A stretch of 64,000 bases of DNA from Candidatus Saccharicenans sp. Its GTDB lineage: Bacteria; Acidobacteriota; Aminicenantia; Aminicenantales; Saccharicenantaceae. This document shows positions 43,965-53,305 of this stretch, piece after piece (the stretch's first letter is position 1; each line of letters begins with the position of its first letter). Where the stretch lies: NCBI GenBank assembly GCA_030018265.1, contig JASEFX010000005.1, forward strand, positions 1-64,000, written 5' to 3'. Below the pieces are notes generated by a model. That model ran no database searches. It was given only the letters and a program-made list of their open reading frames with translations, and was not told the origin of the DNA. The position numbers were made by a program, and so were the translations under genes.

Positions 43965-44921
43965 ATGATCAAAAGAATAGGAGTGCTTACCAGGGATTGT
44001 TCCGGCGTCAACGCCGCGCTCAGGTCGGTGGTCAGGACCGCCGACAGCCACGGGATCGAGGTTCTCGGAATTATCAGAGGCTATGACGGCTTGATAGACG
44101 GGAATTTTATGCCGCTCGACCGCCGGGCTGTTTCCGGCATTCTCAATCAGGGAGGAACCATACTGAAATCAGCCCGTTCGCGACGCTTCCTGACGGAAGA
44201 AGGCCAGAGGAAAGCGCTGGAAACAATTGAGAAGAATCAACTTGACGCTCTGGTGGTCATCGGCGGAAACGGTTCTCTAACCGCCGCCCATCTACTGGCG
44301 ACGAAATTCGGGGTTAAAGTAATGGGCATTCCCGCCACCATAGACAACGACGTCAACGGAGTGGATTTCTGCCTGGGAGCCGACACAGCGGTAAACGTGG
44401 CCCTCGATGCCCTGGATAAAATTCGCGACACTGCCACCAGTCTCGAAAGAATTTTCGTGGTCGAGGTTATGGGCAGGGACTGCGGCTACCTGGCGATGAA
44501 GGTGGCTCTGGCCGGAGGGTGCGAGGATGTGATCATTCCCGAGCAGGATTTTTCCCTGGCCGAAATCTGCCGCGAGATCCAGGAAGGGAACGCCCGGGAA
44601 AAAGTCAGCTGGATCATAATCGTGGCTGAAGGTCGGGCCACTGCGGCTGAAGTGGCCACGGCCATCACCATGCTCACCGGGCTGGAAACCAGAATTGCGG
44701 TCCTCGGGCACATCCAGCGAGGCGGACGTCCGACAGCTTTTGACCGGATTCTTGGAGCTAAACTCGGCCATGCGGCAATCGAATATCTTCTTCAGGGAAA
44801 AACCGACTGCTGCCTCTCCCTCAAAGAAGATAGAATCGAAACTGTTTCTCTGGAAATTGCTATCCAGCCAAAAAAATTGAAGTTTGAGGCCGACTACCGG
44901 CTGCTCAAAATTCTTTCCTGA
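43965..44921 (+). CDS. 6-phosphofructokinase family protein with divergent nucleotide loops
   Basis: A 318-residue PfkA-fold protein. The fructose-6-phosphate side is conserved: TIDND with catalytic D127, VVEVMGRDCG and GHIQRGG. The phosphoryl-donor side is not. The N-terminal GGDAPGMN-type loop reads TRDCSGVN (two residues shorter, both glycines lost), and GGDGS reads GGNGS with N102 in place of the Asp, so donor (ATP or pyrophosphate) and activity are open. It precedes the CoA-activase-type gene by 38 nt on the same strand. A mixed-substrate PFK of the GGDCPGLN class is the nearest relative by eye. Confidence 0.85.
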   Translation: MIKRIGVLTRDCSGVNAALRSVVRTADSHGIEVLGIIRGYDGLIDGNFMPLDRRAVSGILNQGGTILKSARSRRFLTEEGQRKALETIEKNQLDALVVIGGNGSLTAAHLLATKFGVKVMGIPATIDNDVNGVDFCLGADTAVNVALDALDKIRDTATSLERIFVVEVMGRDCGYLAMKVALAGGCEDVIIPEQDFSLAEICREIQEGNAREKVSWIIIVAEGRATAAEVATAITMLTGLETRIAVLGHIQRGGRPTAFDRILGAKLGHAAIEYLLQGKTDCCLSLKEDRIETVSLEIAIQPKKLKFEADYRLLKILS

Positions 44922-44959
44922 AATATTTAATTTTAGCTTTATGGCGGGAAGGTGCGAAG

Positions 44960-47900
44960 ATGAACGGACTGGCTGCCGGAATTGACCTGGGTATTCAATC
45001 GCTAAAGCTCGTGGTTATCGACAGCGAGCGAAAAATCATCCACCAGGATGCAGAAAAAGCGAGCGGCAATTTCTCCTCGGCTCTGGCCAGCCTTCTCCAG
45101 CGTAATGCCCGGAGATTTTCCGGGCAGCTGCTTTTTCTGGCCTTCACCGGAGCTGGCCAGGACAGCTTCATTTTTCCTGAAAAAATCCTCAGAGTAAACG
45201 AAATTTCAGCACTGGCTGCGGGTGCCGGACTAATTTTTCCTGAAGCCAGGTCTGTTTTCGACGTGGGCGCAGAAACCGCCCGCTGGCTCGCACTTCAACC
45301 TTCTTCATCCGGAGAACCGTTTCCGGAGGTGGCCGACTTCGCCCTGAATGAAAGGTGCGCTGCCGGGACCGGTCTTTTTCTCGAACAACAGGCTCACCGG
45401 TTGAAGTTATCGATCGAGGAATTTTCAGCTATGGCTGCCGGCGCCAGAAAGGGCGCGACCATCGCCGGACGCTGCAGCGTTTTCGCCAAATCCGACATGA
45501 TCCATCTGCAACAAAAAGGCACACCCGTCCAGGAGATCGCCTATGGGGTCTGCCTGGCGCTGGTCAGGTCCGTCACCTCTTCCCTGCTGAAAGGGAGAGC
45601 TTGTCCGCGTCCGGTGGCTCTGGCCGGCAGCACGATAAAAAACGCCGGCCTGCTGCGGGCTTTCCAGGAAATTCTTTCCGCCGCTCAGGGAGAGCTTTTA
45701 TATTCTGAATTATCTCCTTTTCTGCCCGCGGTCGGAGCCGCCAGTATCGCTCTGAGTCGCAGTCGCGAGCTCTCCGCTTTCACTCTGGAAGATTTTTTGA
45801 GAGCCCTTAAATCGGCAGAAGTTACTTCCGCCACCAGTTTGAAACCTCTCGGTCAGCTGCAGCCTGTTCTGCCTTCAGAGCCGGTTTCAGAAATCAACCG
45901 CCCGGCTCGGGGATATCTCGGGATTGACATAGGTTCGGTCAGCACCAACCTGGTAATAATAGACGACCACGCTCAGGTGTTGAGCGGGGTTTACCTGCCG
46001 ACCAGAGGCCGTCCTCTGGAGGTTTTAAGGGAAAGTCTTCTGGAACTTTTCAGAAGATTCCCCGCGGGCCTGGAAATCTCCGGAATCGGCACCACCGGTA
46101 GCGGGCGTTATTTAGCCGGGAGACTTCTCCGGGCAGATGTCATCAAGAACGAAATCACCTGTCAGATGCGCAGCGCCTGTTTTTATTTCCCGGAAGTCGA
46201 CACCATTTTTGAAATCGGCGGACAGGATTCGAAATACATCCAGGTAGAAAACGGTCGGGTGGTTGATTTCAACATGAACAAAATCTGCGCCGCCGGAACC
46301 GGCTCCTTTCTGGAAGAACAGGCAGCCCAGATGGGCTTTACGGTGGAAAAAGATTTTGCTCTGCTGGCCTCGGCTTCAAGCCGTCCAGCCGATCTCGGCA
46401 GCCGCTGCACGGTCTTTATGGAATCGGAAATCATGCACAAAATGGCCCGGGGCGAACCTCTTCCTGACCTGGTGGCTGGCCTTGCCTATTCTATTGCCCG
46501 TAATTATCTGGAAAAGGTGGTGGAAAGGCGCCCTGTTGGCAGGGAGATAGTTTTTCAGGGCGGCGTCGCTTCAAACCCGGCGGTGGTCAGAGCCTTTTCC
46601 CTCCTTCTCAACCGGGAAATAAAAATCCATCCTTACAACCGGATATCCGGAGCGATAGGGGCAGCCCTTGAAGCTCGAGAAGCGGTAAGAAAATATGGAA
46701 AGAAATCGCTGAGTCTTTCTGAAATCAGAGAAAAGCTATTCGAGTCGTTTCGCCTGAAGGAGTTTGAATGCCGTCAGTGTCCCAACCGCTGCCAGGTGAT
46801 AGCGGTGGAATCCGGAAAAGAAAGGGTTTACTTCGGTGACATCTGCGAACGCTACACCGCCACTTCCAGCCTGACGGCCACAGAGGTCGATTATCATCAT
46901 CCGCTGAAGTACAGAAAGCAGCTTCTGGAAGAATTGACCGCGAGGATTCCCTCCAGCGGACTCACCATCGGCTTGCCGCAAGCTTCCACTTTCCATGAAT
47001 TTTTGCCCTTCTGGATAACTTTTTTCAGCCAGCTCGGTTACCGGGTAAAAATTTCTGCGGAAACCAGCCTGGAAACAATGGAAGCCGGGATCAAGCTCCA
47101 GCCGGCCGAGACCTGTCTGCCGATAAAGATTGCCATAGGCCACGTCCGGGCGCTTCAGGAGGACCCCGAGGTTGACCTCATCTTCCTCCCGAGCCTGGTC
47201 GACCGGCACCTGCAGCGGGAGGACCCTTTCTATTTCTGTCCATACACCGAAAATCTGCCTCACATGCTCCCTGAAGCCGTCCGCGAGAAATTACTGACAA
47301 CCACAGTTTATCTTGAGCCGGCAGAGGAAAGTGAAAAAATCAGCTGGAAAAACCTGTCGGAACTTCTGAAGGAGCCGGAAGAGAAAATAAAGAAGGCGTG
47401 GCAGGAAGCCCGCAGGAGGCAGGAGGAGTTCGAAACCCGTCTGAAGGAAAAAGGACAGGAACTTCTGAAAAAAGCGTTCCAGAAGAAGCTTCCTGTCTGG
47501 GTCATCGCCGGAAGGCCCTATCTTCTGTATGACAGTTACATCAACCTTAATCTCTGGTCACATCTGGAAAAACTCGGGGTGATCGCTCTGCCGCACGATT
47601 ATCTGCCGCTGGAAAAGATAAACCTGGAGGAACTTTCTCTGGAAGAATCAGCCATACCTCCCTGGCGGTATCCTCTAAAAGTTTTGAAATCTGCCCGCTG
47701 GAGCGCGCTTCATCCGGAAATCTATGCCGTCTATCTCACCAATTACGGCTGCGGGCCTGACGCTTTCTGTCTGAAACACTTGAGGCAACTTCAGGCCGGA
47801 ATCCCTCACCTCGTCCTGGAGTTTGATGAACACCGTGGCGAAGCCGGTCTGATCACCAGGCTTGAAGCTTTCGCCGATGAAATCAAGCAGTATCGAAAGG

Positions 47901-49156
47901 AAGACCTTCAGACGAAGAAGCTCAGAAAAGCGGTCAACCCTGAAGCCTGGCCGGTCACCGAGGTCCGAAAACTTCCTTTCATCATACCATATTTTGCCGA
48001 CCATGCCCGGGCTTTTGCCGGCGCCCTGAAAAAATGCGGACTTCAGGCGGAAGTGCTGCCTCCTCCGGATGAACACAGCCTGGAACTGGGAGAAAAATAT
48101 TCATCGGGGAAAGAATGCCATGCCTACAGCTTTCTGCTCGGAGACCTGCTGAAACTGGTCCTGGAGAAAAAGATTTCCGAACCGGCAATTTTCTTCTTCC
48201 CGGGAGCTCGCTACTCCTGTCTCCTGCAGCAGTACGGTCCGGCCATGCGAGAGCTGCTTCAGGAGCTTAACCATAACCAGACTCTGGTCCTGACTCCAAC
48301 CTTAGATTACTTCTGGAAATTGATCGGGTTTGAAGGGCTAAAAACCCTCTACCAGGGGCTTCAGTCGATAGACAGACTCAGCCGGATTGCCTTTCAACTG
48401 AGACCTTATGAGGTGCGTCCCGGCGAAGTAAATCTGGCTTTTGAAGAAGGGCTGAGGCTGGTGGAACAGGGTCTGGCTTCGGGAGAACTCGAAACTGCTC
48501 TGGAAAAAATCAGGAACCGCCTCAGCCAGGTCGAGATCGACTTCCAGGAAAGACCGGTGGTCGGAATTGCCGGCGATATCTATACCCGTCAGAATTCTTT
48601 TGCCAACAATCAGCTTTTTGAGCAGCTGGAAAAACTCGGCTGCGAAGTCTGGCCCTCGCCCTTCCTGGTGGATGAAATTGATTTCAGCTTCACCCGGGAA
48701 TTCTACCAGAAGCTCTCCGAGGGCAGCCTGCTCGAATCGCTGAAACTGGCCGGGCTTAACCTTGTCAGGGAAATTAAAAAAGCTCAGGTGAGAAAAAAGC
48801 TGGAATTCTCTGACCTCAGGCTAACCGAACCGTCTTTTGAAGATTTGCTCCGTTCGACCGCTGCCTATCTCAACTATAACAACAACCAAACCCTGTTCCT
48901 GAATGTGGCCAGGATGGTCGACCTGGCAAGAAAGGGAGCCGACGGCATCATCAACGTCATCTGCTTCAACTGCATGCTGGGAACGGCATCAGCCGCCATA
49001 TCCAGAAGAATAAAGAGTGATTTCGGCAACATCCCGCTGCCGACCCTCGTCTACGGAGATACTGAAACCGTGGCCACGCGCAGCCGGCTTGAGGCTTTTG
49101 TCGAACAGGTGTTCTCCAGGTTCAAAAAAAGAAAAAATCTCCCGGCCGAAGTTTAA
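44960..49156 (+). CDS. giant CoA-substrate dehydratase activase-type protein (double BadF/BadG/HgdC ATPase + DUF2229)
   Basis: The 1398-residue protein has two ASKHA ATPase domains. The first begins AGIDLGIQSLKLVV and has cluster Cys C133 in ERCAAGTG plus GRCSVF. The second begins GIDIGSVSTNLVII and has C443 in KICAAGTG plus SRCTVF. Both keep the Cys pair that bridges a [4Fe-4S] cluster between subunits. Next come CRQCPNRCQV, a DUF2229 region and a C-terminal HgdB-like part (ICFNCMLGTA). Such proteins couple ATP hydrolysis to very low-potential electron transfer for 2-hydroxyacyl-CoA dehydratases or benzoyl-CoA reductases. No dehydratase subunits are in this window. Confidence 0.9.
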   Translation: MNGLAAGIDLGIQSLKLVVIDSERKIIHQDAEKASGNFSSALASLLQRNARRFSGQLLFLAFTGAGQDSFIFPEKILRVNEISALAAGAGLIFPEARSVFDVGAETARWLALQPSSSGEPFPEVADFALNERCAAGTGLFLEQQAHRLKLSIEEFSAMAAGARKGATIAGRCSVFAKSDMIHLQQKGTPVQEIAYGVCLALVRSVTSSLLKGRACPRPVALAGSTIKNAGLLRAFQEILSAAQGELLYSELSPFLPAVGAASIALSRSRELSAFTLEDFLRALKSAEVTSATSLKPLGQLQPVLPSEPVSEINRPARGYLGIDIGSVSTNLVIIDDHAQVLSGVYLPTRGRPLEVLRESLLELFRRFPAGLEISGIGTTGSGRYLAGRLLRADVIKNEITCQMRSACFYFPEVDTIFEIGGQDSKYIQVENGRVVDFNMNKICAAGTGSFLEEQAAQMGFTVEKDFALLASASSRPADLGSRCTVFMESEIMHKMARGEPLPDLVAGLAYSIARNYLEKVVERRPVGREIVFQGGVASNPAVVRAFSLLLNREIKIHPYNRISGAIGAALEAREAVRKYGKKSLSLSEIREKLFESFRLKEFECRQCPNRCQVIAVESGKERVYFGDICERYTATSSLTATEVDYHHPLKYRKQLLEELTARIPSSGLTIGLPQASTFHEFLPFWITFFSQLGYRVKISAETSLETMEAGIKLQPAETCLPIKIAIGHVRALQEDPEVDLIFLPSLVDRHLQREDPFYFCPYTENLPHMLPEAVREKLLTTTVYLEPAEESEKISWKNLSELLKEPEEKIKKAWQEARRRQEEFETRLKEKGQELLKKAFQKKLPVWVIAGRPYLLYDSYINLNLWSHLEKLGVIALPHDYLPLEKINLEELSLEESAIPPWRYPLKVLKSARWSALHPEIYAVYLTNYGCGPDAFCLKHLRQLQAGIPHLVLEFDEHRGEAGLITRLEAFADEIKQYRKEDLQTKKLRKAVNPEAWPVTEVRKLPFIIPYFADHARAFAGALKKCGLQAEVLPPPDEHSLELGEKYSSGKECHAYSFLLGDLLKLVLEKKISEPAIFFFPGARYSCLLQQYGPAMRELLQELNHNQTLVLTPTLDYFWKLIGFEGLKTLYQGLQSIDRLSRIAFQLRPYEVRPGEVNLAFEEGLRLVEQGLASGELETALEKIRNRLSQVEIDFQERPVVGIAGDIYTRQNSFANNQLFEQLEKLGCEVWPSPFLVDEIDFSFTREFYQKLSEGSLLESLKLAGLNLVREIKKAQVRKKLEFSDLRLTEPSFEDLLRSTAAYLNYNNNQTLFLNVARMVDLARKGADGIINVICFNCMLGTASAAISRRIKSDFGNIPLPTLVYGDTETVATRSRLEAFVEQVFSRFKKRKNLPAEV

Positions 49157-49166
49157 GGCGCACCGA

Positions 49167-49862
49167 TCATAAAGAAGTCAACACGACGGCGATTATCCCG
49201 GTGAGAAAAACGCCGTCAAAGGTTCCAGCCCCACCGATCGAAGCTACCGGCGCCCCCAGGTGAGCAATTTTATTCAGATTCATAAGGTCGGCTCCGATGA
49301 GAGTGCCCAGAGTGCCAGAAACGTAGGCTATGATCGGAGCGATGCCCAAACCTCCCGGAGCGACCAGGCTGAGAAGCAGAGCGGTCAGCGCCGCCACCAG
49401 CGGAGGAAAAAGAGCTGGAGTGGCAATCCCCAGTCCTCTGATCGGTCTGGCTACCCGGTGGACCATCAGCGCCAAAAAAACGGTGGCCACCAGAAAGTAT
49501 AAAAAAAGAGGAAGCCAGCGGAGTATTAAATAAACACTGACCAGCGACGGGATGACCGCGCCTCCGAGATTGACTGCCAGAACCGTGGTATTCCGGTATT
49601 TTATGGCTGGAATCCTGAACCTCCAGCCGAAAAAATCAACCAGCTCTTCAGAAAAAAGCTGTTCGGAATGTATCCGTCTAACAGGAATGTTTACGGCGCT
49701 TCCAACGAGGCACAAAAATAAAAGAAGAAAGACCGCCTCGGCAGAAAACCCCAGCCGGGAAAAGGCGAAAGATATCAAACCGATCTTCAGGAAAAGAAAA
49801 AGTCCGCCCAGGACAAAGAAGTAAAAAATCAGAAAAAGCAGTATTACCGGCAGATAAAACAC
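49167..49862 (-). CDS. DUF1614-family membrane protein
   Basis: A 231-residue protein with about seven hydrophobic helices. DUF1614 features are LVGSAVNIPVRR, VNLGGAVIPSLVSVYLIL and the C-terminal ASIGGAGTFDGVFLTGIIAV. Translation starts at GTG 49862, with GAAGGAG about 9 nt upstream; ATG 49864 is out of frame. It converges on the giant activase gene (10-nt gap). Function unknown. Confidence 0.87.
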   Translation of the reverse strand: MFYLPVILLFLIFYFFVLGGLFLFLKIGLISFAFSRLGFSAEAVFLLLFLCLVGSAVNIPVRRIHSEQLFSEELVDFFGWRFRIPAIKYRNTTVLAVNLGGAVIPSLVSVYLILRWLPLFLYFLVATVFLALMVHRVARPIRGLGIATPALFPPLVAALTALLLSLVAPGGLGIAPIIAYVSGTLGTLIGADLMNLNKIAHLGAPVASIGGAGTFDGVFLTGIIAVVLTSL

Positions 49863-49955
49863 ATTAACACTCCTTCAGGGTCAGGCTGAAACAAAAATAA
49901 GACCTGTCTTTGCTTCACCCAATATTTTCCCTTTCATTATTTTGTGTGCGCGGGA

Positions 49956-51632
49956 TTACTTTTTCGGCAGCATCGGTATTTTTATCCCGTGTTTCCTGGC
50001 GCAGGCAATAGCTTCTTCATAACCGGCATCAGCATGACGGACAACACCGAGACCGGGGTCGACGGTCAGCACTCTCTGGAGGCGTCTGGCCATGGCCGCC
50101 GTTCCATCAGCTACGATAACCATACCCGCGTGGATGGAAAGACCGATGCCCACTCCTCCGCCATGATGGACTGATACCCAGGAAGCTCCACAAACAGCGT
50201 TCAGCAGCGCGTTGAGAATCGGCCAGTCGGCGATCGCATCGGAACCGTCTTTCATCTTTTCTGTTTCCCGGTTGGGAGAGGCCACCGAACCGGTATCGAG
50301 GTGGTCACGTCCGATGACAATCGGCGCGCTTATTTTGCCCTTTTTGACCAGGGTGTTTATCACCTCGCCGAACAGGGCTCTTTCTCCATAGCCCAGCCAG
50401 CAGATGCGGGCCGGCAGTCCCTGGAATTTAACCTGTTTCTGTGCCTTTCTTATCCACCTGGCGAGCGCTTCATCTTCTGGAAAAGTTTTCAGCACGGCTT
50501 CATCGGTAACATAGATGTCCTGAGGTTTTCCGGAGAGCGCCACCCAGCGGAAGGGTCCCTTGCCAACGCAGAAGAGCGGCCTGATATATTCCTGAACGAA
50601 TCCCGGAATCTCAAACGCCCTTTCCACTCCGGCTTTCTGAGCCTGACCGCGAATGTTATTTCCGTAATCAAAAGTCTTAGCCCCTCTTCTCTGAAGTTCC
50701 AGCATCGCTTCTACCTGGGCGGCCATCGACTCATAAGCCATCTCTATGTATTTCTGCGGATCTTTTTTCCTGAGTTCGAGCGCTTCTTCATAAGGAATTC
50801 CCCGCGGAACATACCCGTTGAGTTCGTCATGGGCTGAAGTCTGGTCAGTCAGGACATCCGGAGTGATTCCTCTCCGGACGAGCTCCGGCAGAATATCAGC
50901 CGCATTAGCCAGAAGTGCGATCGACAGAGGCTGCCCCTTCCTGCAAGCTTCTTCAGCCATCTTCAAAGCTTCATCGAAGCTGGTGGTCATGGTGTCCACA
51001 TACCCGGTCTCTAATCGACGACGAATTCTCTCCGGGTCAACCTCAGCCACAATGGCCACTCCTTCATTCATGGTAACAGCCAGGGGCTGGGCACCACCCA
51101 TTCCGCCAAGTCCGGCTGTTACCACCAGTTTACCCTTCAGGCTACCGCCAAAATGTTTTCTGGCCACCGCTGCCAGCGTCTCATAAGTGCCCTGGAGAAT
51201 TCCCTGGGTGCCGATGTAAATCCAGCTTCCCGCCGTCATCTGTCCGTACATGGTGAGGCCGAGCGTTTCAAGACGGCGGAATTCATCCCAGGTAGCCCAT
51301 TTCGGAACGATCATCGCGTTCGATATCAGCACGCGAGGCGCGTCAGGGTGCGTTTTGAAAATGCCCACCGGTTTTCCCGACTGCACGACCAGAGTTTCGT
51401 CGTTCTCCAGCTTTTTGAGGCTGCTGACTATCGCCCGGAAGCATTCCCAGTTGCGAGCAGCTTTTCCTGTTCCGCCGTAGACGATCAACTCCTGGGGTTT
51501 TTCGGCCACCTCGGGGTCAAGATTATTCATCAGCATTCTCAGGGCGGCTTCCTGGGACCAGCCTTTTGTCTGCAGGCGGTTACCCCGCGGAGCCCTGACC
51601 GGTCTGTATTCACTGGTTGTTTTTGATTTCAT
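49956..51632 (-). CDS. hutU: urocanate hydratase
   Basis: The 558-residue enzyme converts urocanate to imidazolonepropionate in histidine degradation, using tightly bound NAD as electrophile. The dinucleotide-binding motif [12 protein letters not shown] and the conserved [14 protein letters not shown] and [10 protein letters not shown] blocks are present at normal length. Its ATG overlaps the stop of gltX (ATGA, 51629-51632), with GGAGG inside gltX. No hutH, hutI or hutG is nearby, so the rest of the pathway lies elsewhere. Confidence 0.96.
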   Translation of the reverse strand: MKSKTTSEYRPVRAPRGNRLQTKGWSQEAALRMLMNNLDPEVAEKPQELIVYGGTGKAARNWECFRAIVSSLKKLENDETLVVQSGKPVGIFKTHPDAPRVLISNAMIVPKWATWDEFRRLETLGLTMYGQMTAGSWIYIGTQGILQGTYETLAAVARKHFGGSLKGKLVVTAGLGGMGGAQPLAVTMNEGVAIVAEVDPERIRRRLETGYVDTMTTSFDEALKMAEEACRKGQPLSIALLANAADILPELVRRGITPDVLTDQTSAHDELNGYVPRGIPYEEALELRKKDPQKYIEMAYESMAAQVEAMLELQRRGAKTFDYGNNIRGQAQKAGVERAFEIPGFVQEYIRPLFCVGKGPFRWVALSGKPQDIYVTDEAVLKTFPEDEALARWIRKAQKQVKFQGLPARICWLGYGERALFGEVINTLVKKGKISAPIVIGRDHLDTGSVASPNRETEKMKDGSDAIADWPILNALLNAVCGASWVSVHHGGGVGIGLSIHAGMVIVADGTAAMARRLQRVLTVDPGLGVVRHADAGYEEAIACARKHGIKIPMLPKK

Positions 51633-53083
51633 CCCTGATCCTCCTTCTCTTTTATTATATTTCTAACCTCGACCAGTTTTTCAATTCTTCGCAGAGTTTT
51701 TTCCCGGCCGATGAGTTCGAGAACTTCAAAAATTCCAGGGCTTACCGAACGCCCGAGAACCAGAACCCTTAAAGCATGTATCAGGAGGGCCGCCTTCATT
51801 CCCTCTTTTTCCGCTCTTTCTCTGAGAACTTTTTCTATTTCAGGGGCCGTAAAATGCTCCAGACTCAGAAAATCTTCTTTCAAAACTGGCAGCAGGCGGT
51901 CAAGCTGGTCATCCAGCAGATATTTTTTAATCGCTTCCGGGTCGTAAGAAAAATTATCCGATAGAAACGGAGCCAGAGCCGCGCTCAGGTCGAGTAAAGT
52001 CCGGCTGCGAGTTCGGGTCAAATCAACCACTTTTTCAAACCATTCTTTTCGCCCGGAGAGCAGCTCCTCCGACCACAGCCCATCTTTCTCCAGCCAGGGA
52101 CGGAGATGAAAAATCAGCTCGGTCACCGGCATTTCGTTAATCAAACGACTGTTCAACCATTCAAGTTTCTTGAGGTCGAATATCGGGCTGCCCTTGCTCA
52201 CTTTCTCCAGGGAAAATTCTCTGACCATCTCTTCCACCGTGTATATTCTTTCTTCGCGGCCGGGCGACCAGCTGAGCTGAGCCATGAAATTGAAGAAGGC
52301 CAGGGGAAGATAGCCTCTATCCCTGAAGCTGAGGACCGAAGTGTCTCCATGCCTTTTGCTCAATTTCTTCCGGTCTGGACCGAGGATAAGAGGAAGATGG
52401 GCAAACTGAGGCACCGGTTTTCCAAAAGCCTGATAAAGGAGTATCTGTTTCGGAGTGTTGGAGATATGGTCGTCTCCCCTGATGACATGGGTTATGCCGG
52501 TGTCGATGTCGTCAACCACCACCGAAAGATGGTAGGTGGGGAAACCATCGCTCCTCAAAAGCACAAAATCTTCTATGTTTTTGTGTTCCACGCTGATCGA
52601 TCCGTGCACCAGGTCGGTAAATTCCGTGCGTCCTTCTGGCACCAGAAACCGGATGGCTGCCGGGACCCTGCGCTCGAGGAGTCTCTGCCTCTCGTTCTCA
52701 TCGAGGTTTAAACACCGCCGATCGTACTTCCAGTGTTCACCGCTGGCCTGAGCCCGCGTCCGGCGCTCTTCAATTTCTCCAGGCGAGCAGAAACAATAAT
52801 AAGCTTTACCCCGTTCCACCAGCTCCCGGGCTGCCCGGCGGTAGATTTCGAAGCGGTGCGACTGGTAGATCGGTCCTTCATCCCAGTCGAGCCCGACCCA
52901 GCGCAGGGCTTCAAGGATAGAGCGGCTCATCTCTTCCGAGGATCTGGCCACATCTGTATCTTCGATCCTCAGGATAAATTTTCCCTTGTGATGACGCGCA
53001 AACAACCAGTTGAAAAGTGCTGTTCTCAGCGCGCCCACATGAAGGTGTCCGGTAGGGCTCGGAGCAAACCTGACTCTCACCAT
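51629..53083 (-). CDS. gltX: glutamyl-tRNA synthetase
   Basis: The 484-residue class I synthetase charges tRNA-Glu (perhaps also tRNA-Gln). The HIGH-type motif is [10 protein letters not shown] at the N-terminus, and the KMSKS-type motif is KLSKR at 240-244. The anticodon-binding C-terminal domain is complete. The ribosome binding site is weak. It is followed without a gap by hutU, an unusual pairing with a histidine-catabolic gene, whose product pathway ends in glutamate. Confidence 0.96.
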   Translation of the reverse strand: MVRVRFAPSPTGHLHVGALRTALFNWLFARHHKGKFILRIEDTDVARSSEEMSRSILEALRWVGLDWDEGPIYQSHRFEIYRRAARELVERGKAYYCFCSPGEIEERRTRAQASGEHWKYDRRCLNLDENERQRLLERRVPAAIRFLVPEGRTEFTDLVHGSISVEHKNIEDFVLLRSDGFPTYHLSVVVDDIDTGITHVIRGDDHISNTPKQILLYQAFGKPVPQFAHLPLILGPDRKKLSKRHGDTSVLSFRDRGYLPLAFFNFMAQLSWSPGREERIYTVEEMVREFSLEKVSKGSPIFDLKKLEWLNSRLINEMPVTELIFHLRPWLEKDGLWSEELLSGRKEWFEKVVDLTRTRSRTLLDLSAALAPFLSDNFSYDPEAIKKYLLDDQLDRLLPVLKEDFLSLEHFTAPEIEKVLRERAEKEGMKAALLIHALRVLVLGRSVSPGIFEVLELIGREKTLRRIEKLVEVRNIIKEKEDQG

Positions 53084-53124
53084 ATCTTTTTTACTTTCAC
53101 AAAACGAATTTCTCGAACGCTAAA

Positions 53125-53153
53125 AATATATCACAGCCTTTACACCGATTCAA
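53125..53153 (-). promoter_or_regulatory. promoter of gltX-hutU
   Basis: Minus strand TTGAAT (53153-53148), 17-nt spacer, TATATT (53130-53125), ~40 nt before the gltX ATG. Confidence 0.5.
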
Positions 53154-53209
53154 AAATCCTTCTTTTTTTTGTGCTGAACATTATTTAACAATAATTTTCA
53201 AATTTGTTG

Positions 53210-53238
53210 TTGACTGCCTTCCTGGAATTAAGTAAATT
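53210..53238 (+). promoter_or_regulatory. promoter of the diguanylate cyclase gene
   Basis: TTGACT at 53210-53215, 17-nt spacer, TAAATT at 53233-53238, giving a leader of about 60 nt that contains AAAGGAGG and the hairpin before the ATG. Confidence 0.6.
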
Positions 53239-53273
53239 AATTGCTGAGGAGTGAGCAAGAGCCAAGGTTTTTA

Positions 53274-53298
53274 AAGGAGGGCACAGGGAACAGTTCCC
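53274..53298 (+). promoter_or_regulatory. ribosome binding site separated from the ATG by a hairpin
   Basis: AAAGGAGG at 53273-53280 is 25 nt from the ATG, too far for normal initiation. Between them GGGAACAGTTCCC (53286-53298) is an inverted repeat able to form a small hairpin, which would shorten the effective distance. A weaker GAAGG lies 2 nt before the ATG. Confidence 0.4.
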
Positions 53299-53305
53299 GA
53301 AGGCT

